37,707 nt of DNA from Verrucomicrobiota bacterium (GCA_030831965.1 JAURJZ010000087.1:1-37707); one strand, 5' to 3'; numbered from the stretch's first letter, positions 14,633 to 23,845 are shown. The notes: generated by a model not told the origin, from the letters alone. A program made the numbers and translations.

Positions 14633-16087
14633 ATGAACCCCCTGCCCCTCGATCCCTCCCTGCCCGCCCCCCTGGCGCGCCGCGAGTTCCTCCGGCTGCT
14701 CGGCGCGGCCGGTCTCGCCACGCTCGCCCTGCCCGCGCCCCGTCTCCGGGCCGAGCCCGCGGCGAAGCCGGCGCATCCGCCGGCCCGCGCGGACGCCTGC
14801 ATCCTCGTCTGGCTGGCCGGCGGGATGGCCGCGCCCGAGACCTTCGATCCCAAGCGATACGCCCCCTACGAGAAAGGCCTGCCCTACAGCAAGCTGCTGA
14901 GCACCTTCCCCTCGATCCCGACCGCGGTGGACGGCCTGCGCTTCTGCCAGGGCCTGGAATCCATCGCCTCCGTGATGGACCGGGGCGCCATCATCCGCTC
15001 GGCCGTCCAACCCGACCTCGGCAACATCCTCCACTCCCGCCACCAGTACCACTGGCACACCGGCTACGTCCCGCCCCAGACCGTGCACTGCCCGCACATC
15101 GGCGCCTGGATGGCCAAGGTGCTCGGTCCGCGCAACCCCGTGATGCCCGCCTTCGTCAATGTCGGCCAGCGGTTGGAGGGTGTCGGCGAGAGCGAGGAGC
15201 TGAAGGCCTTCACCACCGCCGGCTTCTTTGGCGGCGAGTTCGGCCCGATGAACCTTCCCTATCCCGACCAGGCCGCGGCGGCGGTGCGCCCGCCCAAGGG
15301 CATGGACGCGGGGCGGTTCGCCAGCCGCGAGCGGGAATTCCGCCGCCTGGTCGACGCCTCGCCCGACCGGGAGCGGTTGTCCGACCACCACCAGCAGTCG
15401 ATGCTCCGCGCGATGGACAACGCGCACCGTCTCCTCAGCGCCAAGGAGCGCGCCTCCTTCGACCTCTCGCTCGAGGACGCGGACTCGCGCCGGGCCTATG
15501 GCGACTCGCGCTTCGCCCAGGGCTGCCTCCTCGCCCGGCGCCTCGTCGAGGCCGGCACCCGCTTCGTCGAGGTGACCACCGAGTACGTCCCCTTCCTCCA
15601 TTGGGACACCCACGGCAAGGGACACGAGACCGTGGCCCGCATGCACCGCGAGATTGATCGCCCCATCGCCCAGCTCATCCTCGACCTCGAATCCCGCGGC
15701 ATGCTCGACCGGACGCTGGTCATCGTGGCAAGCGAGTTCAGCCGCGACGCCATGATCGAGGGCCGGGTCGGCTCCACGGCCGGCGACCAGTCCCACCACA
15801 GGGGGGCCACGATCGAGCACCCGGACCATTACGGCCTTCATCGCCACTTCACCGGGGGGACCAGCGTGCTCCTCTTCGGCGGCGGTGTCCGCCGGGGGCT
15901 CATTCACGGGGCCACCGCGGAGGAGCGGCCCTTGGTCGCCACGCGCGACCCCGTCTCCGTGGAGGACCTCCACGCCACCATCTTCACCGCGATGGGAATA
16001 AGCCCCAAGACGGCCTACGACATCGAGGGGCGGCCTTTCTACGCGACCATCGACGGCAAGGGCGTGGCCGCGCCCATCCTGCGCTGA
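14633..16087 (+). CDS. Tat-exported DUF1501 protein
   Basis: The 484-residue protein carries a twin-arginine signal (LARREFLRLLGAAGLATLAL). DUF1501 belongs to the alkaline phosphatase/sulfatase clan. Visible marks are ILVWLAGGMAAPETFDPK (about 54-71), HWDTHGKGHETVARMH, MLDRTLVIVASEF and the C-terminal VEDLHATIFTAMGI. The first motif is usually GGPSxxDTFDPKP; here it is GGMAAPETFDPK, so the Ser and the first Asp of the consensus are replaced. No reaction is established for the family. The ATG is 2 bases after the PSCyt gene stop, and DUF1501 genes nearly always follow PSCyt/DUF1549/DUF1553 genes, so the two products probably work together outside the cytoplasm. It is the last gene of its operon. 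Confidence 0.87.
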   Translation: MNPLPLDPSLPAPLARREFLRLLGAAGLATLALPAPRLRAEPAAKPAHPPARADACILVWLAGGMAAPETFDPKRYAPYEKGLPYSKLLSTFPSIPTAVDGLRFCQGLESIASVMDRGAIIRSAVQPDLGNILHSRHQYHWHTGYVPPQTVHCPHIGAWMAKVLGPRNPVMPAFVNVGQRLEGVGESEELKAFTTAGFFGGEFGPMNLPYPDQAAAAVRPPKGMDAGRFASREREFRRLVDASPDRERLSDHHQQSMLRAMDNAHRLLSAKERASFDLSLEDADSRRAYGDSRFAQGCLLARRLVEAGTRFVEVTTEYVPFLHWDTHGKGHETVARMHREIDRPIAQLILDLESRGMLDRTLVIVASEFSRDAMIEGRVGSTAGDQSHHRGATIEHPDHYGLHRHFTGGTSVLLFGGGVRRGLIHGATAEERPLVATRDPVSVEDLHATIFTAMGISPKTAYDIEGRPFYATIDGKGVAAPILR

Positions 16088-16148
16088 GGCCGCGGCGTCA
16101 ATTTTAGGTAGAAAACCTCGGTTTAGGCCCCACAATGGAGTGATGGGC
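16088..16148 (+). promoter_or_regulatory. AT-rich intergenic leader with small inverted and direct repeats
   Basis: An AT-rich patch (about 16101-16127) in otherwise very GC-rich DNA marks a likely promoter for the genes at 16149-25291. It holds the inverted repeat aaacc-tc-ggttt (16113-16124) and two TTTAGG words (16103 and 16122). GGAG at 16137-16140 is 8 bases before the ATG at 16149 and is the probable ribosome binding site, which favours 16149 over the ATG at 16143. Confidence 0.4.
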
Positions 16149-19100
16149 ATGCCCCTTGCCTCCGCGCAGCTTTCCCGACGCCCCGGCTTCGCCCTGGTGC
16201 TGTCGCTCGTGGTCATGTCGTTGGTGGTCCTGGTGGTCCTCAGCTTGGCCGGCTTCCTCCGCATCGAGAGCGGCTTGGCCTCCCTTCGCCAAGCCGAGCT
16301 TTACGCCCGTCTCAACGCCCTCGCCTCCCTGCGCCTGGCCCAGGGCGCCATCCAGGAGCGCTTTGGTCCGGACACGCGCGTCTCCGCCCCCGCCACCATC
16401 TTCGACAGCCCGACGGTGAGCTCGGCCACGACCCCGGGCGCCGACCCCTTCGAGTACCCCTTGCTCGGCTCCTGGCGCAGCTGGGAGGGGCACGACCATG
16501 ACCGGCGGCCGGGGAGCCGTTACGGCGGAAGGCCCCAGGCGCCCAATTATGTCTCCAAGCTCCGCGCCTACGCGGAGGCCACCCCGGCCGCCGGCCGTTT
16601 CCTGGGTTGGATGACCTCCGCCGGTTGGGGTTACGGCCCCCCGGCGGCGAGCGCGCCCTGGACCTCGACGACCACCCCGCCCCCGCCCGTGGCGCCGATC
16701 ATCTCCGCCTCGAGCTCAACCGTCCCCCTTGTCGGCTCCGCCTCCTCCGCGTCGGCCACCCAGCAGGTCCACCTCGTGCCGAGCTCGATCGGCGACGGGC
16801 GGTCCATGGCCGCGGTGGCCGATTCGCCCGACCAGTCCCTGGGGACCTTCGCCTGGTGGGTCGGCGGGGAGAACCAGAAGGTGAGGCTCAGCGTCCCGAC
16901 CGTGGCTCCGCCCACCACCGGGACGGCCCTGCAGTGGGCGGAGAGGACAAAGACCTTCGGGCTTCCGGACTTCGAGGCCATCGGGTTCGCGGACAACCTG
17001 GCCGGCCTGCCCGCCGCCGCCTTCCCCGATCCCGCGACCCGCGCCAGCATCGACCTCTTTCCCGCCTCGGCCGAGCCCTCGCGCCTGAGCACGTCGCTCT
17101 CCGGCGCCTCGCCCCCGCTGACCCGCGGCGGGTTCCATGACGTCAGCCTCCACGCCGAGGGGCTGCTCACGAATGTCGCGACGGGCGGTTTTCGCAAGGA
17201 CCTCTCGCTCTTCAGCGAGACCTGGGATTGGATGAACGATCTTGATCCCGGACGCGTCGGCAAGATGCCGCTTTTCCGGGTCAAGCCCGCCGTCACCCGC
17301 CGCAACTCGGGCGATCCCGACCATGACCTGACCTTTCTCCGGCCCCTGCCGGACTCGATGCTGCCCGCGGGCGGCGTGGGCAACCGACGGCGCAACGCCC
17401 TCCTCTATTGGTGGGCCGATTACGGCTCCCTGGCCGGCACCTCGGCCGGCGTCGCCTCGGACGGCGGCACGGTGTTCGGCGGCTACGGGGGCGGCCTGTC
17501 CTCCTTCCCGCCCATCCGCAGCTGGGCCTATCTCGTCGACCACATCCTCCATTACCGCAGATATGTCACCGCCTCCGACCCCTCCCTCGGGGGCGAGATC
17601 CAGATGGTGCCGCCCCAGCCGGTCGGCGCGACCCATGGCGGCGACCTCTACAGCTATTACGAGAGGGTCCATCGTCACCCGGTCATCGCCCGCTTCCAGT
17701 TCGTCTTCGCCACGGGCTCCATCGGCTCGACGCCCGCCGTGCTGGCCCAGCCCGTGGTCACCCTCTGGAACCCCCACAATGTCCGGCTCAACGTCCCCTC
17801 CTTCGGCGGCTGGTACATGTGGTACACCATCCCCATCGGGTTCGAGATCACCGACACCGCCGGGTTCTACCCCACGACGCGTCGCCTGACCCGGGATTGG
17901 CGCGGCGGGCTCTGGATGAACTTCGGATCCGACACCATCAACCTCGGACCCGGCCAGACCCGCGTCTTCTCCATGCCCGGGAACACGCCCCTGGACGTCA
18001 ACCTCGGCGCCTCGATGCCCGGGGTGACGCTCCAGCCGGGTTACGTGGCCGGGACGCGCGCGGGCCTGATGCTCGGCATGGGCGGATCCGCCGACCCCCG
18101 TTCGGTGCTGCGCTACCGGCTCTTCAAGCTCCTCGACGGCGCCAATGCCCGGGACGGCATCTACCTCGACTACTACCCCGTCAACCTCAAGTACTCGCCG
18201 GTGCGGTACAGCTTCGTCGGCACGACCGACGAGCAGTTCCGGCTGCTCTACGGCCAGGACGGGCCGGCTGCCTTCGACCAGGCCTTCCCCGACCTCCAAG
18301 CCTCGCCGCGGGCGTTCTCGACCTTCTCCTTCGGCCTGAGGCTCTCCAACGACGGGCTGGCCCAGAACAACGAGCGCACCGGCGTCCGCACCGCGTCCAA
18401 GGGCTTCGCCCAGTCCAACCCCTTCACCACCTACACCGAGCTCGGCGGCAAGTGCGCCATCCTGCTCGTTCCCTATCGCTACGCCTCGTCCGACATCACC
18501 AACACCTCCGGGATCGCCGTCGGCGCCTACACCGAGCCCGGCACCGGCGTGCAGTACTCGGGGGCCTGGAGCCTGGTCAACGCGCCCTACGACATGTACT
18601 TCCACCCGCTGACCGACTTCGCGGGCACCAACGCCCCCCAGTGCGACCCGCTGACCGGCAACGGCTTCGTGCTCACCGGCCTCGACCCCGCCAACGGCCT
18701 CGGCCGGGCCGTGGTCTGCGAGTATCCCATCAAGCCCATCCAATCCCTTTCCAACCTCCAGTCCTGCGACGTCCGCGCGACCAACCCGATCCCGCCGTTC
18801 CACTACAACCTCATCGGGAACGGCGACGCCTCTCCCGTCCTGCCCCCCGACGACGCCGTCGGGCGTTGGACCGAGAACAACGGCGTCGTCCAGTCGCGGG
18901 ACATGCTGCCTCCCTCGTGGATGCAGTACGACGACAGCTATTGCCTGAACCATCTCCTCTTCGACGACTGGTTTGTCTCCTCGCTCGCCCCGCGCCCGCA
19001 GGATTGGCCCGCCCTCCGCCCGGGTCCCGGGCAGGAGTATGTCTGGAACAACGCCGTCCTCGTCAGCCTCCGCGCCCGCTGGACGGAATTCGTCGCCGGC

Positions 19101-20099
19101 CAGCCCCTGCCCAACTCCTCCTACCAGCCCCGCGCGGGCGCCGCCGCCTTCGATCCCGGCGTGACGGGATCGGTCTACGCCGGCAATCCGGCCCTGCCGG
19201 CCGGCTACCAGCGCGTCGCCGCCCATCTCCGCGTGCCCGGCCAGTTCAACGTCAACAGCACCTCGGTGCCCGCCTGGCGCGCCATCCTCGGCAACCTGCG
19301 CGACCGCAAGGTGCCCATCCTGCGTCCCGGCGCGACCTCCGTCACCGAGACGGCCGCCCAGAATCCCCTCTCCCGCATGAGCGTCTCCCCCGAGGGGCCG
19401 AGCTCCGGTGGCGGCAATTCCGGCGCGGTGCTCGGGTTCGCCTCCCTGACCGACGAGCAGCTCGACCTCATGGCGACCGAGATCGTGCGCCAGGTCAAAA
19501 TCCGCGGACCCTTCCTGTCCCTCTCCGAGTTCGTCAACCGCCGCCTCGCCCCCGCCGACGGCACCGACACCGACCCCAGCGTGTCCGGCGCCCTCGGCAT
19601 GGCCCTGCGCGCCCTGGAGAGGACCTCCGGGCGCCACCCCGCTCCCCGCGCGGCGGCCCTGGGCAAGGCGGTCGCCCGCGCGAGCGACTTCCCCGCCGGC
19701 ATCCTCCCCCGCCTCTCGCTCGGCGATTGGAACTCCCCCACCGGCGACTACAGCCATCCCAAGGCGGCCGAGGGAAGCTCGAACTTCGGCATGCCCGCCT
19801 GGCCTCGCCAGGCGGATGTCCTCAACACCCTGGCGCCGGTGATCGCCGCGCGCGACGACACCTTTGTCGTGCGCGCCTTCGGCAGCGCCCCCACGGGCCG
19901 TGGATCCTCGGCGCGCGCCTGGTGCGAGGCCGTCTACCAGCGGCTGCCCGATTACATCGATCCCTCGGTCGCCCCCCACGAGCCGCCGCTCGGCGAGGTC
20001 ACCCCGCCCGTCGGCTCGCTCACCCGCGCGCCCAACGTCGCCCTCGGTCGCCGCTTCCGCATGGTCTCCTTCCGCTGGCTGAACCCCTCCGAACTCTGA
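16149..20099 (+). CDS. Verru_Chthon cassette protein A-like giant prepilin/GspK-like protein
   Basis: This 1316-residue protein begins with a prepilin-like N terminus: RRPG then FALVLSLVVMSLVVLVVL, with the possible prepilin peptidase cut after G13. Glu5 of classical pilins is missing, as in GspK-type minor pseudopilins. After the single membrane helix comes LRQAELYARLNALASLRLAQG, like the start of GspK. The C-terminal part has GQFNVNSTSVPAWRAIL and GPFLSLSEFVNRRL, which I recognise from the Verru_Chthon cassette protein A family (TIGR02600). The large middle part is beta-rich with many Gly, Pro and aromatic residues and no known domain. It is probably anchored in the inner membrane and extends outward, assembled or exported by a type II/IV pilus-like system. 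Cassette proteins B, C and D are not in this window. Confidence 0.82.
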   Translation: MPLASAQLSRRPGFALVLSLVVMSLVVLVVLSLAGFLRIESGLASLRQAELYARLNALASLRLAQGAIQERFGPDTRVSAPATIFDSPTVSSATTPGADPFEYPLLGSWRSWEGHDHDRRPGSRYGGRPQAPNYVSKLRAYAEATPAAGRFLGWMTSAGWGYGPPAASAPWTSTTTPPPPVAPIISASSSTVPLVGSASSASATQQVHLVPSSIGDGRSMAAVADSPDQSLGTFAWWVGGENQKVRLSVPTVAPPTTGTALQWAERTKTFGLPDFEAIGFADNLAGLPAAAFPDPATRASIDLFPASAEPSRLSTSLSGASPPLTRGGFHDVSLHAEGLLTNVATGGFRKDLSLFSETWDWMNDLDPGRVGKMPLFRVKPAVTRRNSGDPDHDLTFLRPLPDSMLPAGGVGNRRRNALLYWWADYGSLAGTSAGVASDGGTVFGGYGGGLSSFPPIRSWAYLVDHILHYRRYVTASDPSLGGEIQMVPPQPVGATHGGDLYSYYERVHRHPVIARFQFVFATGSIGSTPAVLAQPVVTLWNPHNVRLNVPSFGGWYMWYTIPIGFEITDTAGFYPTTRRLTRDWRGGLWMNFGSDTINLGPGQTRVFSMPGNTPLDVNLGASMPGVTLQPGYVAGTRAGLMLGMGGSADPRSVLRYRLFKLLDGANARDGIYLDYYPVNLKYSPVRYSFVGTTDEQFRLLYGQDGPAAFDQAFPDLQASPRAFSTFSFGLRLSNDGLAQNNERTGVRTASKGFAQSNPFTTYTELGGKCAILLVPYRYASSDITNTSGIAVGAYTEPGTGVQYSGAWSLVNAPYDMYFHPLTDFAGTNAPQCDPLTGNGFVLTGLDPANGLGRAVVCEYPIKPIQSLSNLQSCDVRATNPIPPFHYNLIGNGDASPVLPPDDAVGRWTENNGVVQSRDMLPPSWMQYDDSYCLNHLLFDDWFVSSLAPRPQDWPALRPGPGQEYVWNNAVLVSLRARWTEFVAGQPLPNSSYQPRAGAAAFDPGVTGSVYAGNPALPAGYQRVAAHLRVPGQFNVNSTSVPAWRAILGNLRDRKVPILRPGATSVTETAAQNPLSRMSVSPEGPSSGGGNSGAVLGFASLTDEQLDLMATEIVRQVKIRGPFLSLSEFVNRRLAPADGTDTDPSVSGALGMALRALERTSGRHPAPRAAALGKAVARASDFPAGILPRLSLGDWNSPTGDYSHPKAAEGSSNFGMPAWPRQADVLNTLAPVIAARDDTFVVRAFGSAPTGRGSSARAWCEAVYQRLPDYIDPSVAPHEPPLGEVTPPVGSLTRAPNVALGRRFRMVSFRWLNPSEL

Positions 20100-20803
20100 T
20101 GCGCTCCGTCTGGTTGCTCCTTTTCCTGGGTTTGTCGGCGAGCATCCCGGCCCGCACGGTCCGGCTGCTTTACCTCGAGGCTCCCGAGGACGCGCCCGGC
20201 GCCCTCCACCTGGTGGCCGGCAAGGAGGTCGCCAAGGTCGACGTGCCCCGGCTCGCCATCTCCTCCGGGCAGGCCCAGGTCCCGTCCGCCGCGGTCCGCA
20301 TCCACCTGGCGGAGAAGGCTCCCACCCGCGAGCACCCGCTGCCGGCGGACGCCCCGGCCGTCGACCTTCCCGCGGGCGACCAGGACCTTCTCCTCGTCCT
20401 CTTTCCCACGGGCAAGACCGGTCCGCTCGGCTTCGGCGCGCAGGCCATCGATTTCTCGTCGGCCCGGATTCCGGACGGCGGCATTCTTTGGCTGAATCTC
20501 AGCCGTCGAACCCTCCAGGTCCGCCTCGGGTCGGCGGTCATGGCCGTCCCCCAGGGCCAGACCCGCGCGATGGCGCCCGGTGTCGCTCCCGGCGGCAGCT
20601 ATCCCGTGCTCGTGGATCTGGCGCCCCTCGATTCCAGGGAGGAGCCCCTTCCCCTGATCAGGGCCACCTGGATGCGGGAGCCCGGCCGTCGCCAGCTCCT
20701 CTTCGTGCTCGACGACCCCAGCCGCCTCGTCCCCCGGGTGGTCGCGGTTCCCCATCGCCTGCCGCCCCCGCCCGAGGCCGCGGCCAAGCCCCCGGCGCGC
20801 TAG
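20099..20803 (+). CDS. exported protein of unknown function, coupled to cassette protein A
   Basis: The start ATG shares its A with the TGA stop of the prepilin-like gene, so translation is coupled. The 234-residue product has a signal peptide (MRSVWLLLFLGLSASIPARA-like, ending near residue 20) and no other membrane span. The mature part is beta-rich, with LLLVLFPTGKTGPLGFG and ILWLNLSRRTLQVRLG segments suggesting an immunoglobulin-like or sandwich fold, and ends in a Pro/Ala/Lys tail. I do not recognise a family. Position suggests that it assists or binds the prepilin-like protein. The next gene starts 32 bases downstream. Confidence 0.72.
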   Translation: MRSVWLLLFLGLSASIPARTVRLLYLEAPEDAPGALHLVAGKEVAKVDVPRLAISSGQAQVPSAAVRIHLAEKAPTREHPLPADAPAVDLPAGDQDLLLVLFPTGKTGPLGFGAQAIDFSSARIPDGGILWLNLSRRTLQVRLGSAVMAVPQGQTRAMAPGVAPGGSYPVLVDLAPLDSREEPLPLIRATWMREPGRRQLLFVLDDPSRLVPRVVAVPHRLPPPPEAAAKPPAR

Positions 20804-20835
20804 CCCGCGCCGGCCGTTCGGCAGGAACCGTCCCC

Positions 20836-23800
20836 ATGCCGGGACTGTCCCAGTCGATAATGCCCCTCGGCCTCCGGCCTCTTGCCTTCCTCGCGCTCTC
20901 CCAGTCCGTCATGCCGGCCTGGGCCGAAGGACCCGTCGGCTTCAACCGCGACATCCGGCCGATCATGTCGGACACCTGCTTCCATTGCCATGGGTTCGAC
21001 GCCAAGACGCGCGAGGGCGGGCTGCGCCTCGACATCCGCGAGGAGGCGCTCAAGGCCGGCGAGAGCGGCCTCCCTGCCATCGTCCCCGGAAAGCCCGAGA
21101 AGAGCGAGATCATCGCCCGCATCCTCTCCGCCGACCCGGACGACGTGATGCCGGCGGCAAAGTCCCACAAGACCCTCACCCCGGCGCAGAAGGATCTCCT
21201 CCGCCGATGGGTCGCCGAGGGCGCGCCCTACGAGCCCCATTGGGCCTACGCTTCCCTGAGCCCCGGCAAGGTCCCGCCCGTTCCCGAGGGGGGCAATCCC
21301 ATCGACGGCTATGTCCTGGCGAAGCTCGACGCCAAGGGTGTCAAGCCCTCGCCCGAGGCCCCGCGCGAGCGCCTGCTCCGCCGGCTGTCGCTCGACCTCA
21401 CCGGCCTGCCCCCGACTCCCGAGGAGACCGCTGCGTTTCTGGCCGACGCCAGGCCGGGCGCCTACGAGCGCCAGGTCGACCGCCTCCTCGCCTCGCCCCG
21501 CTTCGGCGAGCGCATGGCGGTCTGGTGGCTCGATGTCGCCCGCTTCGCCGACACCGTCGGCTTCCATGGCGACCAGAACCAGCGCATCTTCCCCTATCGC
21601 GACTACGTCATCTCGGCCTTCAACGCCAACAAGCCGTTCGACACCTTCACGCGCGAGCAGCTGGCGGGCGACCTCCTCCCCAACCCGACCCCCGAGCAGC
21701 TCGTCGCCTCCGGCTACAACCGCCTCAACATGATGACCCGCGAGGGCGGCGCCCAGCCCGGCGAGTACCTCGCCAAGTACGGCGCCGAGCGCGTCCGGTC
21801 CGTCTCCGCCGCCTGGCTCGGCTCCACCTTCGGATGCGCCGAGTGCCACGACCACAAGTTCGACCCCATCCCCGCCCGGGATTTCTACACCCTAAAGGCC
21901 TTCTTCGCCGACGTGAGGCAGTGGGGGGTGTACTCGAGTTACAATTACTCCCCCGAGCCCGAGCTGGCCGGCTTCAGCAACGACCATCCCTTCCCCCCGG
22001 AGATCCAGGTCGAAAGCCCCTATCTCGCCCGGCGGGCCGAGCGCCTGCGCGGCGAGCTCGCCGCCGCCCTCGCCGCCGCGGTCGCCAAGGATCCCGCGCG
22101 CGAGGCGGCCTTCGCCGGCTGGCATGCCCGCCTCCGCCCCTTCCTCGCCGCCCACCCCTCGGGCTGGGTCGAGCCGGCGGCGCGCCCCGCGGCGCCCCCT
22201 GCGCCCGATCCCAAGGCCAAGGTCGACCCCAAGGCCAAGCCTGCGCCCAAGGCCCCCGCCGGGCTCGAGCTGCGGCCTGGGGAGCTCTCGCTCGGGGCCA
22301 TCCGCCTCGCCGTCCCGGCCGCCGCCGCCAAGCCCGGCGCGCGCCTCAGCCTGAAGCCGACCTTCCACGTCCGCTCGGCCGACGGCCGGGAGCGCCGGCT
22401 GGCCGTCTCGCATGCCGAGGCCGACGCCAAGGTGTTCCGCTACGCCGGGGGCCGCGAGCAGCTCGGCATTCCCGAGACCTGGGAGCTCGCGATGCCGCCG
22501 GGCGGCGCCCGGGCGGTCTTTCTCCTGGCGGAGCGCGCCGAGCTGGCGCCGACCGACACCCTCGTCGTCGGGCTCGGGGCCGACCTTCCCGTCCGCATCG
22601 GGCTCTCGCCGCTCGCGGGGCCCGAGCCCCTGCGCGTCGGCGCCGCGCCCGCCGACGCCGACGCCGCCCGGGCCGCCTTCGCCTACCCGCTCCTCGCGGC
22701 GGCGGAGCCCGCCAAGTCGGCCATCGCCGCGATCCGCGAGGCCCGCGACGGCAAGGCCTGGACCATGGTCACGCAGCCCATGAAACCCCTGCCGGTCCGC
22801 GTCCTCGCCCGGGGCAACTGGCAGGACGAGTCCGGCCAGCTCGTCCTCCCCGCCACCCCCTCCTTCCTTCCCGGATTCAGGTCCAGCACCGACCAGCGCC
22901 GCCTCACCCGCCTCGACCTCGCCGACTGGATCGTCTCCCGGGACAATCCCCTCACGTCCCGCACCGTCATGAACCGGCTCTGGGCCGCGTTCCTCGGCAC
23001 GGGGCTCAGCGCCTCGCTCGACGACCTTGGCTCCCAGGGCGAGCCCCCCTCGCACCCCGAGCTCCTCGACTGGCTGGCGGCCGAGTTCCGCGACAAGGGC
23101 TGGGACACCAAGCGCATGGTCCGCCTCATCGTCACCAGCCGGACCTACCGGCAATCAAGCAACCACCGACCCGAGCTGAGGGACCTCGACCCCGCCAACC
23201 GCCTGCTCGCGGCCCAGAATCCCCGCCGGCTCGAGGCCGAGTTCGTGCGCGACAACGCCCTGGCCATCGCCGGCCTGCTCAACCTGCGGGACATCGGGGG
23301 GCCGAGCGCCAAGCCCTACCAACCCGACGGCTATTACGAGGCCCTCCAGTTTCCCGACCGGAAATACGTCCCCAGCCGGGACGATGAGCAGTGGCGCCGA
23401 GGCCTCTATATGCACTGGCAGCGGACCTTCCTCCACCCGATGCTGGCCAACTTCGACGCGCCCTCCCGCGACGAGTGCGCCGCCAACCGCACCGTCAGCA
23501 ACACCCCGCAGCAGGCCCTGACCCTGCTCAACGACCCGAGCTTCGTCGAGGCCGCCCGCGTCCTCGCGCACCGCGTCGCCCGCGAGCGGCCCGACACCGA
23601 CGGCCGCCTCGACCGCGCCTTCCGCCTGGCCGTCGGCCGCGCTCCCCGCTCCGGCGAGCTCGAGGGCCTGCGCGCCCTCCTCGGGCGCCAGCTCGAGCGC
23701 TACCGCGCCGCGCCGGCCGACGCCGCCAAGCTGCTCAGGGTCGGGCTCGCCCCGACCCCCACCGACCACCCCGAGGAGCTCGCCGCCTGGACGCAGGTCT

Positions 23801-23844
23801 GCCGCGCCCTGCTCAACACCCAGGAGGTCGTCACCCGCTACTGA
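20836..23844 (+). CDS. PSCyt1-DUF1549-DUF1553 protein, putative diheme
   Basis: The 1002-residue protein has a signal peptide ending near PAWA (residue 30), PSCyt1 with heme motif CFHCH at 48-52, DUF1549/PSCyt2 (about 155-365) with LRRLSLDLTGLPPTPEE, ERMAVWWLDVARFADT and a second heme motif CAECH at 334-338, then a Pro/Lys linker (457-475), an extra beta-rich segment (about 480-620) and DUF1553 (about 670-1002; ADWIVSRDNPLTSRTVMNRLW, SNTPQQALTLLNDPSF). AGGAA at 20823-20827 precedes the ATG by 8 bases; an ATG at 20860 is a possible shorter start. It is closer to the common family form than the paralogue at 12252. The function is unknown, but the domain set suggests periplasmic electron transfer linked to polymer or sugar processing. 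A DUF1501 gene follows after 1 base. Confidence 0.9.
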   Translation: MPGLSQSIMPLGLRPLAFLALSQSVMPAWAEGPVGFNRDIRPIMSDTCFHCHGFDAKTREGGLRLDIREEALKAGESGLPAIVPGKPEKSEIIARILSADPDDVMPAAKSHKTLTPAQKDLLRRWVAEGAPYEPHWAYASLSPGKVPPVPEGGNPIDGYVLAKLDAKGVKPSPEAPRERLLRRLSLDLTGLPPTPEETAAFLADARPGAYERQVDRLLASPRFGERMAVWWLDVARFADTVGFHGDQNQRIFPYRDYVISAFNANKPFDTFTREQLAGDLLPNPTPEQLVASGYNRLNMMTREGGAQPGEYLAKYGAERVRSVSAAWLGSTFGCAECHDHKFDPIPARDFYTLKAFFADVRQWGVYSSYNYSPEPELAGFSNDHPFPPEIQVESPYLARRAERLRGELAAALAAAVAKDPAREAAFAGWHARLRPFLAAHPSGWVEPAARPAAPPAPDPKAKVDPKAKPAPKAPAGLELRPGELSLGAIRLAVPAAAAKPGARLSLKPTFHVRSADGRERRLAVSHAEADAKVFRYAGGREQLGIPETWELAMPPGGARAVFLLAERAELAPTDTLVVGLGADLPVRIGLSPLAGPEPLRVGAAPADADAARAAFAYPLLAAAEPAKSAIAAIREARDGKAWTMVTQPMKPLPVRVLARGNWQDESGQLVLPATPSFLPGFRSSTDQRRLTRLDLADWIVSRDNPLTSRTVMNRLWAAFLGTGLSASLDDLGSQGEPPSHPELLDWLAAEFRDKGWDTKRMVRLIVTSRTYRQSSNHRPELRDLDPANRLLAAQNPRRLEAEFVRDNALAIAGLLNLRDIGGPSAKPYQPDGYYEALQFPDRKYVPSRDDEQWRRGLYMHWQRTFLHPMLANFDAPSRDECAANRTVSNTPQQALTLLNDPSFVEAARVLAHRVARERPDTDGRLDRAFRLAVGRAPRSGELEGLRALLGRQLERYRAAPADAAKLLRVGLAPTPTDHPEELAAWTQVCRALLNTQEVVTRY
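22204..22260 (+). repeat. low-complexity Pro-Lys-Ala linker repeat
   Basis: The codons cccaaggccaag recur with small changes, giving PDPKAKVDPKAKPAPKAPAG. It forms a flexible, basic linker between the DUF1549 part and the following beta-rich segment of the PSCyt protein. It is absent from the paralogue at 12252-14630. Confidence 0.75.
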
Positions 23845-23845
23845 G

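Noticed and set aside
16716-19979. 1087-codon open frame on the minus strand
   Set aside because: It lies antisense to the prepilin-like gene, and its translation is Gly/Arg/Glu/Val-rich without any domain. Long antisense frames are expected in very GC-rich DNA.
17408-20098. Long plus-strand frame ahead of the 20099 gene
   Set aside because: The part before 20099 is an Arg/Pro-rich shadow of the prepilin-like gene. Only the part from 20099 has a signal peptide and normal composition.
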